Part shown: piece by piece, positions 41,612 to 49,216 of the stretch | Position numbering within the stretch: the stretch's first letter is position 1 | Layout of the letters: each line of letters begins with the position of its first letter | Assembly (NCBI GenBank): GCA_964291335.2 | Contig: OZ219748.1 | Span: 2,232,001-2,296,000 of the forward strand | Direction of reading: 5' to 3' | Source of the DNA: G964291335 sp964291335 | GTDB lineage: Bacteria > Chloroflexota > Dehalococcoidia > Lucifugimonadales > UBA3495 | DNA: 64,000 nucleotides | The notes under the pieces: model-generated | The model's input: the letters and a program-made list of their open reading frames with translations, nothing else | Databases searched by the model: none | What the model was told of the DNA's origin: nothing | Position numbers and translations under genes: made by a program

Positions 41612-42577
41612 ATGAGCATTCTGGGCGCAATCAGCATTCCCTTTTCCCCGTACATCCTTGACTTTGGGCCGTTCCTCCTGTCCTGGCACGGCTTCCTCAC
41701 CTTCGTGGCGGTGGCTGCGGCGGTAATCCTTACCGTTACCTGGGGGCGGCGGGAAGGTATGGACGGCGACGCCGTGCTGTCGGTGGCGGTCTGGTGCATT
41801 ATCGGGGGCATTCTGGGCGCCCGTCTGCTCCATGTCATCGACTTCTGGCAGCGCTATTCCGCCGACCCATGGGCCGTCTTCCGTGTCTGGGAGGGAGGCA
41901 TCGCCATTTATGGCGCTATCCTGGGCGGATTCGTCGGGGGGGCATCCTACATCCTGATTCGCAACTCCGACCGGTTTCTGAACCTGTGGAGCCGGTTTTT
42001 CCGGTGGGCCGGCACGCCGGAAAAGGCTCCCCTGCCTGGCATTGGGCACCTGGCCGACGTGGCCGCGCCGGCTTTGCTGATTGCTATGGCGATTGGCCGC
42101 ATCGGGGATATTATCAACGGCGAACACTGGGCCAGGTTCACCGACTTGCCCTGGGGCGTGGTTTATACCCATCTGGATAGCCCCGGCGTCCACCGGGCCG
42201 CCAGCCACCCGGCGGTGGCCTACGAGCTGCTCTTTGACCTGGCCCTGCTGGCCGTCATCTGGCCGCTGCGCAACCGCTTGCGCCCCAGGGGAATGCTCTT
42301 TGTGCTGTACGGCGCCCTCTACTCTATCGGCCGTTTCTTCATCAGCTTTTTGCGGGTGGAAGTCAACACCTATTTCGGCGGCGCCCTCAACGAAGCCCAG
42401 ATTGTGGCGCTGATCGTTATCGCTATTGCCGTTCCGCTGCTGGTCTTCAAAGCCCGGTTCGTCAGCGTAACCCGGCGTTCCCCGGCTGGCATATCCGTTC
42501 CGGCCTCCCCGTCAGAATCACCCGATGCGCCGGGCGGGGCGGGGCGGGCCCAGCGGCGCCGGCGGCGGGGCGGTTAG
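41612..42577 (+). CDS. lgt: Prolipoprotein diacylglyceryl transferase
   Basis: About 321 residues, an inner-membrane enzyme transferring diacylglycerol to the lipobox cysteine. Landmarks: SWHGFLTFVAVAAAV, RLLHVIDFW, VWEGGIAIYGAILGGFVGG, ALLIAMAIGRIGDIINGEHW (the Lgt signature with Arg, Asn and Glu), HPAVAYELL and RFFISFLRVE. ATG at 41612 is preferred over the TTG at 41609, after GGGATGAG. It shows that lipoproteins are made by this organism. A Pro/Arg-rich cytosolic tail follows the last helix. Confidence 0.93.
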   Translation: MSILGAISIPFSPYILDFGPFLLSWHGFLTFVAVAAAVILTVTWGRREGMDGDAVLSVAVWCIIGGILGARLLHVIDFWQRYSADPWAVFRVWEGGIAIYGAILGGFVGGASYILIRNSDRFLNLWSRFFRWAGTPEKAPLPGIGHLADVAAPALLIAMAIGRIGDIINGEHWARFTDLPWGVVYTHLDSPGVHRAASHPAVAYELLFDLALLAVIWPLRNRLRPRGMLFVLYGALYSIGRFFISFLRVEVNTYFGGALNEAQIVALIVIAIAVPLLVFKARFVSVTRRSPAGISVPASPSESPDAPGGAGRAQRRRRRGG

Positions 42578-42616
42578 CCAACGCCGGCAGGGTCTTGTCG
42601 AGTAAAAGCAACGGCT

Positions 42617-43066
42617 ATGAGCGGGCAGCGGCGTTACGTGAGCTACGACGAGATAAGGCAGGGCATTGACTTGCTCTGTCGGCAGATTGTTTCCGCCGAC
42701 GCTTGGCGGCCGGACGTCATTGCAGCGGTGGTTCGCGGCGGCCTGGTGCCGGCTGCCCACCTCTGCTACTTCTTTGAGCGGCCCATTTATTTCATCACCG
42801 GCAATCTTCTTTCAGACCATTTGGGCAGCCACCGGCGCATCCTGGTGGTGGATGAAATCAACGATACCGGCCGAGCTTTTCAGCGCATCCGCGACCAGGT
42901 TTTCAGCCAGCCGCCCAACCACCGGCGGGATGTCCGTTACGCCGTTCTCTATACCCGCTTCAGCAGCAACTTCCAGGCCAATTACTTTCTGGACTTTCCG
43001 CCCTATTTCCTGACCGATGCCGTTTACCAGCACTTCCCCTGGGAGAAACCCCACTCCGCAGCCTGA
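42617..43066 (+). CDS. Phosphoribosyltransferase domain protein
   Basis: 149 residues of the type I PRTase fold. YVSYDEIRQGIDLLCRQI, VIAAVVRGGLVPAAHLCYFF (PPi loop) and the PRPP-binding RILVVDEINDTGRAF (acidic pair plus DTG) are visible. It resembles xanthine/hypoxanthine-type or regulatory PRTases; the base cannot be assigned. It follows lgt by 39 nt and is convergent with recJ. Confidence 0.85.
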   Translation: MSGQRRYVSYDEIRQGIDLLCRQIVSADAWRPDVIAAVVRGGLVPAAHLCYFFERPIYFITGNLLSDHLGSHRRILVVDEINDTGRAFQRIRDQVFSQPPNHRRDVRYAVLYTRFSSNFQANYFLDFPPYFLTDAVYQHFPWEKPHSAA

Positions 43067-43118
43067 AGGCCGGTTTGGCGGCCCGGCAGCGAGCGGACGC
43101 CGCTTTCGTTGCCTTTCG

Positions 43119-44873
43119 TTACGCCGTTGGGCAAGGGGCTGTTTCTGGCCGGGGCGTTTCGGCAGCTCCCGCCGGCCGAAAGTCCTGGGCCAGCAGCGTC
43201 AGCCGGGCAGCCCCTTGCCACTGCTCCATATTGACCGAGTAAACCAGGTCAATGGCTGCTTGCCGGTCGTCCCACTGGCTCGCCCGGTTAAAAGCCAGCG
43301 CAGTATATCGGTTCCGCCCCTGCCGAAGCAGCAATCGCAGGTGCTGTTCATCCTGCCCAACCCGGCGGGCTTCCGCTACGTTCAGGTTGCGGCTCAGGAA
43401 TATTGGCAAAGGGTTCCCCGGGCCAAAAGGCTCCAGGTTTTTCAGCCAGCGCAGAAAGTCGGGGGTCAGCTCATCCAGGCCAATTTCAGCATCAATTCGC
43501 AAAGTCGGCTGCCAGTCATCCGCCTCCAGCAATTCCCCGGCAATAGCCGTCAACCGGCTTTCCAGCCGGGGCAGCTGGCCGGGGTTGATGGTAAAGCCGG
43601 CGGCCTGGCTGTGGCCGCCGTGCCGAAGCAGCAAATCCCCGCAGGCATTCAGGGCCTGAATCAGGTTAAACGACGGAATGCTCCGGCCGCTGGCAATAAA
43701 GTTGCCGTTATCCAGCGGCGCCAGGGCTACCGCCGGCCGATGAAAAGCCTCAACCATCCGGGCGGCCACCAAACCGGCTATGCCGGGCGTAGTTTCCGGC
43801 TCGTTTATCAGGATGAGCGGCGGCGAAGTCGGCTGGCAGGCAACGCTTTCCCAGGCGCTGGCGCAAACCCGACGGGTCAAATCCCGCCGCTCCCGGTTCT
43901 GCCCTTCCAGCCGGGCCGCCAGGCTGTCGGCTGCCGCCGCGTCAGACGTGGTAAGCAGCCGCAAACTATCCAGCGCATGCCCCATGCGGCCCGGGGAGTT
44001 CAGCCGCGGCACAATCTGGAAGGCAGCGTTCCCGGCGGTAATCCCCCCGGCGCGAAGGCCGGCCTGCCGGTATAGAGCGCGCAGTCCGGGCCGCCGGGTT
44101 CGGTTTAATTCCCGAAGCCCCGCCTGCACCAGGTAACGGTTTTCATCCCGCAGCGGCACCAGGTCGGCAATCGTTCCCAAAGCCGCCAGCTCCAGCAGAG
44201 CCGGCGGCATCGCCCTCCCGTACCGATGATAAAGACCCTGCATCAGCTTCCAGGCCAGCCCGGCGCCGCACAGGTGAGGGAAGGGGTACTCATTGCCGGG
44301 CATTCGCGGGTTGATGATGGCCGCCGCCCCGGGCCAATCCGCTGCCGGCGTATGGTGGTCGGTAATTAAAACGTCAATACCCCTTTCCTGCGCCAGAGCG
44401 GTTTCGGCAATGGATGAAATGCCGCAATCTACCGTGATTAGCAGGCTGACGCCCTGTTCCTCCAACCGATTGACTGCCTCGAAAGACAAACCATGCCCCT
44501 CGGCTACCCGGTGGGGCAGGTAAGGGATCGCCGTCAGGCCAAAGTCGGTCAACCCCTCCATCAGTATGGCGGTTCCGGTAACCCCGTCCACGTCAAAGTC
44601 GCCCACTATGCCCACCGTTTCCGCTTCCCGCCGTTCCGGGTGGACTATGGCCCGGTGCAGGCGCTGCAAGGCCGGTTCCATTCCGGCCAGGCGCGCCGGG
44701 TCGTAGGGCAGGCGGTGGGGCGGCCGCAGGAAAAACCGCAATTGCTCTTCGCAGTCAATTCCCCGGGCCGGCAGCGCCGCGGCCAACCCCGGCGGCAAAT
44801 CAGCGGGCCGGCCCGGGCGCCCTGGTTCCGGCGGTATGGCCGGCAATTGCCACTTTTTCCCGGCAGTATTCAT
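43119..44873 (-). CDS. recJ: Single-stranded-DNA-specific exonuclease RecJ
   Basis: 584 residues of the DHH/DHHA1 phosphoesterase family, a 5'-3' ssDNA exonuclease for recombination and repair. Motif I VGIVGDFDVDGVTG, LITVDCGIS, DHH in VLITDHHTPAADW, LCGAGLAWKL, and DHHA1 LRHGGHSQAAGFTI near the C-terminus, followed by an OB-fold domain (LEPFGPGNPLPIF). Length and motif order are complete. A 10-bp tandem sequence (AACGAAAGGC-like) follows its stop. Confidence 0.94.
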   Translation of the reverse strand: MNTAGKKWQLPAIPPEPGRPGRPADLPPGLAAALPARGIDCEEQLRFFLRPPHRLPYDPARLAGMEPALQRLHRAIVHPERREAETVGIVGDFDVDGVTGTAILMEGLTDFGLTAIPYLPHRVAEGHGLSFEAVNRLEEQGVSLLITVDCGISSIAETALAQERGIDVLITDHHTPAADWPGAAAIINPRMPGNEYPFPHLCGAGLAWKLMQGLYHRYGRAMPPALLELAALGTIADLVPLRDENRYLVQAGLRELNRTRRPGLRALYRQAGLRAGGITAGNAAFQIVPRLNSPGRMGHALDSLRLLTTSDAAAADSLAARLEGQNRERRDLTRRVCASAWESVACQPTSPPLILINEPETTPGIAGLVAARMVEAFHRPAVALAPLDNGNFIASGRSIPSFNLIQALNACGDLLLRHGGHSQAAGFTINPGQLPRLESRLTAIAGELLEADDWQPTLRIDAEIGLDELTPDFLRWLKNLEPFGPGNPLPIFLSRNLNVAEARRVGQDEQHLRLLLRQGRNRYTALAFNRASQWDDRQAAIDLVYSVNMEQWQGAARLTLLAQDFRPAGAAETPRPETAPCPTA

Positions 44874-45100
44874 GGTCGGCTCCGGCTAAAACCCGATTCC
44901 GGCGGCTGCCGTTGAGCAAAGCCGCCCCGCATTGCCGTTGCATCGGTACAGTGCAGGCGAAGGCAACCCCCGGCGGACATAAATCGCATCGCAGTACTCC
45001 CCCCCGGTTCAGGAATGACGGCAAACGGGCGCAAGGACGAGGATTAAGGGAAGTGTAACCCGGAATACGAGGGGCCTGCCAGAGGCTGCTGTCAGTTGTT

Positions 45101-45613
45101 CTAGCGCAGAGGAGCGGACGGCGGCCTCGGCTGCCGGTCGTCGATTGGTCGGCGGCGTTCCTGACGACGCAGGTTGGCCTCGGTAATCCGGTCAACCAGG
45201 CTGCTGAGCAATATATAGCGAAAATCGTAGCCCCAGGCCACATCCCAGGCCGCCCAGAGGGTATAAAGGAAGAGCAGAAACCCGGTAACCCAGGCAAAAA
45301 GGGCAATGTAGTATATATCGGAGAAGAGAGTTCCGATGAAGGCGATAATCACCAGAATCAGCAGGGCCAGGGTGGCCTGCATCGCCTGAAAAGCCCCCCA
45401 TGCTGATTGCCGCCGGCGGAAGCCGCGGGAAATGACGTAGGCGATGATGGGGGAAGGCATCAGCACCAGCCCCGGCCCCAGGTTGCCCACCAGGAAGAAC
45501 ATCGGCATTAAAACCAGCAGAGCGGCGCCGTGGGCAAAGGCGCTGCCGGTTCGCTCGCCCCTGGAAAAGGAAGGGCGGTCTGCTGCTTCATCGGGCAGCG
45601 GTCGCCGGAACAC
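45101..45613 (-). CDS. DUF4870-like small membrane protein
   Basis: 170 residues. ERTGSAFAHGAALLVLMPMFFLVGNLGPG, then AFQAMQATLALLILVIIAFIG and YYIALFAWVTGFLLFLYTLWAAWDVAWGYDF give three to four helices in the DUF4870 pattern (a pattern seen in Tic20-like small membrane proteins). An Arg-rich C-terminal tail is cytosolic. It lies 13 nt after fabF on the same strand, so probably co-transcribed. Function unknown. Confidence 0.7.
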   Translation of the reverse strand: MFRRPLPDEAADRPSFSRGERTGSAFAHGAALLVLMPMFFLVGNLGPGLVLMPSPIIAYVISRGFRRRQSAWGAFQAMQATLALLILVIIAFIGTLFSDIYYIALFAWVTGFLLFLYTLWAAWDVAWGYDFRYILLSSLVDRITEANLRRQERRRPIDDRQPRPPSAPLR

Positions 45614-45626
45614 CGGATGCCGCCGC

Positions 45627-46880
45627 TTAATCCGCCCAGCAAGGGTCGGTGATTACCAGAACCGAGTTGTGGCCGCCAAAGCCAAAGGAGTTGCTCATAG
45701 CAACGTTCACCGCCTGCCGGCGCGCCGCCAGCGGCGTGTAATCCAGGTCGCACTCCGGGTCCGGGTCTGCCAGGTTAATGGTTGGCGGAATGATGTTGTC
45801 CTGTATCGCCATAACGCACAGGGCGGCTTCCAGCGCCCCGCCGGCGCCCAGCAGGTGGCCGGTCATGGACTTGCTGGAACTGATTGGCACCCGGTAGGAC
45901 TCCTCGCCCATAGCCAGCTTGATTGCCTTCGTCTCCTGCCAGTCATTGAGCGGGGTAGAGGTGCCGTGGGCGTTGAGGTAGTCCACCTCAGACACATCCA
46001 CGGCAGCGGTTTTCAGGGCCAGTTCAATGGCTTTGGCTGCGCTTTGGCCGGTAGGGTTAGGTTCGGTCAGATGGTGGGCGTCGGAAGTGGCTCCGTAACC
46101 CCGCAATTCGGCCAGGGCCGGGGCATTTCGCCGCCGCAAATGCGGTTCACTCTCCAGCAGCAGCACCGCCGCGCCTTCACCCATAACGAAACCGTCCCGG
46201 TCCCGGTTGAAGGGTTTACTGGCCCGGGGCGGGTCCTGGTTAAAGCGGGACAGGGCGCGCAGCGAGTTGAACCCGGCCACGGCGATGGGGACAATGGGCG
46301 CCTCGCTGCCGCCGGCCAGCACTACATCGGCCTGGCCCCGGCGAATCATCTGCCAGCCCTGCCCCAGGGCGTCGGCGCCGCTGGAACAGGAAGAGACCAC
46401 GCAATAGTTGGCGCCCATACTTCCGGTAACCATGGACACCTGGGCTGACGCCATATCGCCCAGCATCATCGGAATCAGGAAAGGGGTAACCCGTTTGGGG
46501 CCCCGGTCGCGCAGCACGTCGTACTGCTGGGAAAGAGTCAGAATCCCGCCGATGCCGCTGCCGATAATAGCGCCCACCCGAAAAGGGTCTTCATCGGCCA
46601 GCCTGATGCCGGCGTGCCGGCAGGCCTGCTGGGCGGCAACGGCGGCGAACTGGGCGAAGCGGTCCATCCGCCGGCTTTCCTTCCGCTCCAGGTAATTTTC
46701 CGGGTTGAAACCGCGCACTTCGGCGGCGAAGGTTGTATCAAAACCCTGCGTATCGAAAGCGGTGATGAAATCCACCCCCGACCGGCCGCCGACAATACCG
46801 GCCCAGGTGGAATCAACGTCCAGCCCCAGGGGGCTTATAATTCCCAGGCCGGTAACGAAGACGCGGTTTTTGTCGTTCAT
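45627..46880 (-). CDS. fabF: Beta-ketoacyl-ACP synthase II (first copy)
   Basis: About 417 residues, a condensing enzyme of fatty-acid elongation. RVFVTGLGIISPLGLDVDSTW starts the fold; the nucleophile is Cys in VVSSCSSGADALG (about 165), and the catalytic histidines lie in LNAHGTSTPLND and SMTGHLLGAGGALE; the C-terminal SNSFGFGGHNSVLV is typical. ATG at 46880 is preferred to TTG at 46886. A second, divergent fabF lies at 55-56 kb. No acyl carrier protein gene is adjacent. Confidence 0.94.
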   Translation of the reverse strand: MNDKNRVFVTGLGIISPLGLDVDSTWAGIVGGRSGVDFITAFDTQGFDTTFAAEVRGFNPENYLERKESRRMDRFAQFAAVAAQQACRHAGIRLADEDPFRVGAIIGSGIGGILTLSQQYDVLRDRGPKRVTPFLIPMMLGDMASAQVSMVTGSMGANYCVVSSCSSGADALGQGWQMIRRGQADVVLAGGSEAPIVPIAVAGFNSLRALSRFNQDPPRASKPFNRDRDGFVMGEGAAVLLLESEPHLRRRNAPALAELRGYGATSDAHHLTEPNPTGQSAAKAIELALKTAAVDVSEVDYLNAHGTSTPLNDWQETKAIKLAMGEESYRVPISSSKSMTGHLLGAGGALEAALCVMAIQDNIIPPTINLADPDPECDLDYTPLAARRQAVNVAMSNSFGFGGHNSVLVITDPCWAD

Positions 46881-47004
46881 AATCAACCCGTGAAGTTTGG
46901 CTGCTTCGACCGCCGGGCGAAGCCTTCAGCGCCGGAACCCAACGCCGGGTTCCGGCCCGGTTTCCTGGTCGTCGCTGCCCTCGCCTTGCCGGCCCAAACC
47001 CCGG

Positions 47005-48813
47005 TTAATCCTTGACCGTGCGCCGGCGGGTGCCTGAATCGAGCAGAACCCGGTTCACCAGCTCGGAAAGCTCGTTTATCCGCCCGGAAACATTATCGGC
47101 CATATCCTTGCTGCCAGCGGTTACCGGGTCCGACAGGGCTTTGAGGGCGTCAGCAAGTTCGTTCACCTTGCCGTTAATGTTCTCGGCCAGGTCCCGCCGG
47201 GTATTGGCCAGAGGTTGGGAAACCAGCCGCAGGGTTTCGGCCAATTCATCCACCCGCTGCGATATGTTCTGCCCGAACTCCTTGCCGGCAATGGATACCG
47301 GGTCTGACCAACTGCGCAGGGACTCAGAGGCCTCGCTCAAATGGGCGGCAATCGAGTCGCCCAAATCCCGCCCGGTGGCCGCCAGGCGCAGCCGATAAGA
47401 GCGCAGAATGCGGAAAATCCGCCCGTACAGGTCATCTACCGAGGTCAGTTTGGCCGAGTAACGGTCAAACAGCTCCCGGCTTTCCTGCATGGACCACCGC
47501 TGGTCGTAATGGACGAACTGACGCCCGGTATATAGGTGGTAAGGCCGCATCTCCCCTTCCTGAAGCAGCTCGCCCTTTTCGTTAAGCGGCTTCAGCGTAT
47601 GCCAGTTAGAGGTGGCCGGCAGGGGTGTCAGCAGGTTCGCCGTCTGGTAACGGCTGAACTGCGTTACCCAGTCGGCCAGGTTCATAATGTCCTGTTCACT
47701 ATCGTAAGGCAAGCCGATGATGGTCATAGCCACCACGGAAAAATCCAGCTCGTTCAGGGTACGCAAATCCCGTTCCATCTGCCCCGGTTCCTGGCGCTTG
47801 TTCACCGCCAGCAGGTTTTCCGCATTGTTCGACTCAACCCCCAGGTACAGCATCCGAATGTTGGCATCGTACATCGCCTGCGCCAGTTCCGGGTCCTGGC
47901 CGATTTCGGCCCTGGCCTGACAGATCAGGTACATATTGTCCGTATGGCCCTGCCAGTTCTTCAGCCGTTCCAGGCGCTCGTTGCGGAACTTGACGGCGCG
48001 CAGCGGCGGGGTATGCAGGTCGTCAGAGATAAAGACGTTGAGATTGCCGTTGCGGGAGGTATGGAACAAACCATCGGCGGCCAGCTCGCGCAACTGGTTC
48101 AGCCGCCGGATTTCCGTTTCCCGGGAAACCAGCCGGTAGCCCAGAAACTGCTGAATTACCTGACAGTAAGTGCACTTCTCGGTACAGCCGCGCACCGTTT
48201 CCAGAACGCCCCCCGGCATGGGGTGCTGGGGAGTCAAATCCTTAATGGAGCGAAAGTCGGGCAGTTCAGCAAAGGCCGGGTCCACCAAACCCTGCCGCCG
48301 CGTCTGGATAACCTGCCCCTCCTGGCGGTAGCTGATGCCGGGCATCTTTTCCAGGTAAAACTCCCGCTGCCCGGCCGGGTAGGTCAGCAGCAGGTCGCAC
48401 AGGGGCGCGATAATATCTTCCGCTTCCCGTTGCACGATAACGTCGAAGTTGCCCCGGGCGAAGGCTTCTTCGGGCAAAGGCCCCATCTGCGGGCCGCCGC
48501 CGATGGTTATCAGCTCCGGGTGAAACTGCTTGGCCTGGCGCGCTATCTGGTAGGCGCGGGGCGTTTCGTTAATCAGCGCAGTTACCAGCAGCACGTCAAC
48601 CCCGGCCAAATCTCTCTCCGGGTCCATCAGGCCGCTGCGGTCTTCAAACCAGATTTCCCGTTCATAAAGGAACGGCCCCTCCCCCCACTGGCCCAAAGCG
48701 GTGGACAGGAACAACATACCCTGGCGCGGAATAGCCATATACTCGAAGTTGCCCCCGGCCGAGGCTGGTTGCACCATCAACACCCGTTTAATTCTTGACG
48801 CTGTTACTGCCAT
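47005..48813 (-). CDS. B12-binding-domain radical SAM protein with 29-residue repeat tail
   Basis: 602 residues. Residues 10 to ~150 resemble a cobalamin-binding-type Rossmann domain (VLMVQPAS, VDVLLVTALINETP, LITIGGGPQMGPLPEEAF) without the His of base-off binding proteins. The radical SAM core follows with CTEKCTYCQ (CxxxCxxC, about 210-217) and YLGVESNNAENLLAVNKRQ, VAMTIIGLPYDSEQD. After about residue 480 comes a tail of four 29-residue repeats (DLxxNI...ELAExL...SDPV), predicted amphipathic helices. The substrate is unknown; related Chloroflexi/archaeal proteins act on lipids or tetrapyrroles. A free-standing gene, upstream of fabF. Confidence 0.85.
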   Translation of the reverse strand: MAVTASRIKRVLMVQPASAGGNFEYMAIPRQGMLFLSTALGQWGEGPFLYEREIWFEDRSGLMDPERDLAGVDVLLVTALINETPRAYQIARQAKQFHPELITIGGGPQMGPLPEEAFARGNFDVIVQREAEDIIAPLCDLLLTYPAGQREFYLEKMPGISYRQEGQVIQTRRQGLVDPAFAELPDFRSIKDLTPQHPMPGGVLETVRGCTEKCTYCQVIQQFLGYRLVSRETEIRRLNQLRELAADGLFHTSRNGNLNVFISDDLHTPPLRAVKFRNERLERLKNWQGHTDNMYLICQARAEIGQDPELAQAMYDANIRMLYLGVESNNAENLLAVNKRQEPGQMERDLRTLNELDFSVVAMTIIGLPYDSEQDIMNLADWVTQFSRYQTANLLTPLPATSNWHTLKPLNEKGELLQEGEMRPYHLYTGRQFVHYDQRWSMQESRELFDRYSAKLTSVDDLYGRIFRILRSYRLRLAATGRDLGDSIAAHLSEASESLRSWSDPVSIAGKEFGQNISQRVDELAETLRLVSQPLANTRRDLAENINGKVNELADALKALSDPVTAGSKDMADNVSGRINELSELVNRVLLDSGTRRRTVKD

Positions 48814-49162
48814 TTCTTCACCTTGCCAGAGCGAGTTTAATGCCTGATGCCCCGTTCCTGTTTGCGCCGGCTGCCATCTTTTCCGGGCGGCGGCAATCTG
48901 CTGAACCCATTATACACCATCGGAAAGGGGTAAGATATAGCCAGCCTCTTTGGTATTCCCAACGGGTGTTGGCGTTAAATCAGGCCCAGCCGCCGGCAGA
49001 CCAACGCAATGGAACCCTCCGGCAGCCGCCGCTCTTAAAGTCCACCCGCCGCTGACCATCGGCCGCTTCTACCGCCGCCGTCCAGAACCATACCTCCCGG
49101 CGTTTCCCCCACCGCCGGGCTTTCCGGTACGTCCACATTAGCAGTTCCCTATGGTTATGCGG
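48814..49162. other. Intergenic region between the radical SAM gene and the surface-protein terminator
   Basis: About 350 bp. The half near 48.9 kb is AT-richer and may carry the radical SAM promoter (minus strand, TATACC/TATAAT-like at about 48.91 kb). The rest is GC-rich without coding character. Confidence 0.4.
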
Positions 49163-49198
49163 ACGGCCCGGCCGGCCCCCGGGGGCCGGCCGGGCCGT
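49163..49198. terminator. 36-bp perfect palindrome downstream of the surface protein
   Basis: Perfect inverted repeat centred at 49180/49181 (ACGGCCCGGCCGGCCCCC and its complement) with no loop spacer, 18 nt after the minus-strand stop at 49217. Probably a transcription terminator or mRNA-end hairpin; no T-run. Confidence 0.5.
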
Positions 49199-49216
49199 TG
49201 TAACCGCCGGGCCGGC

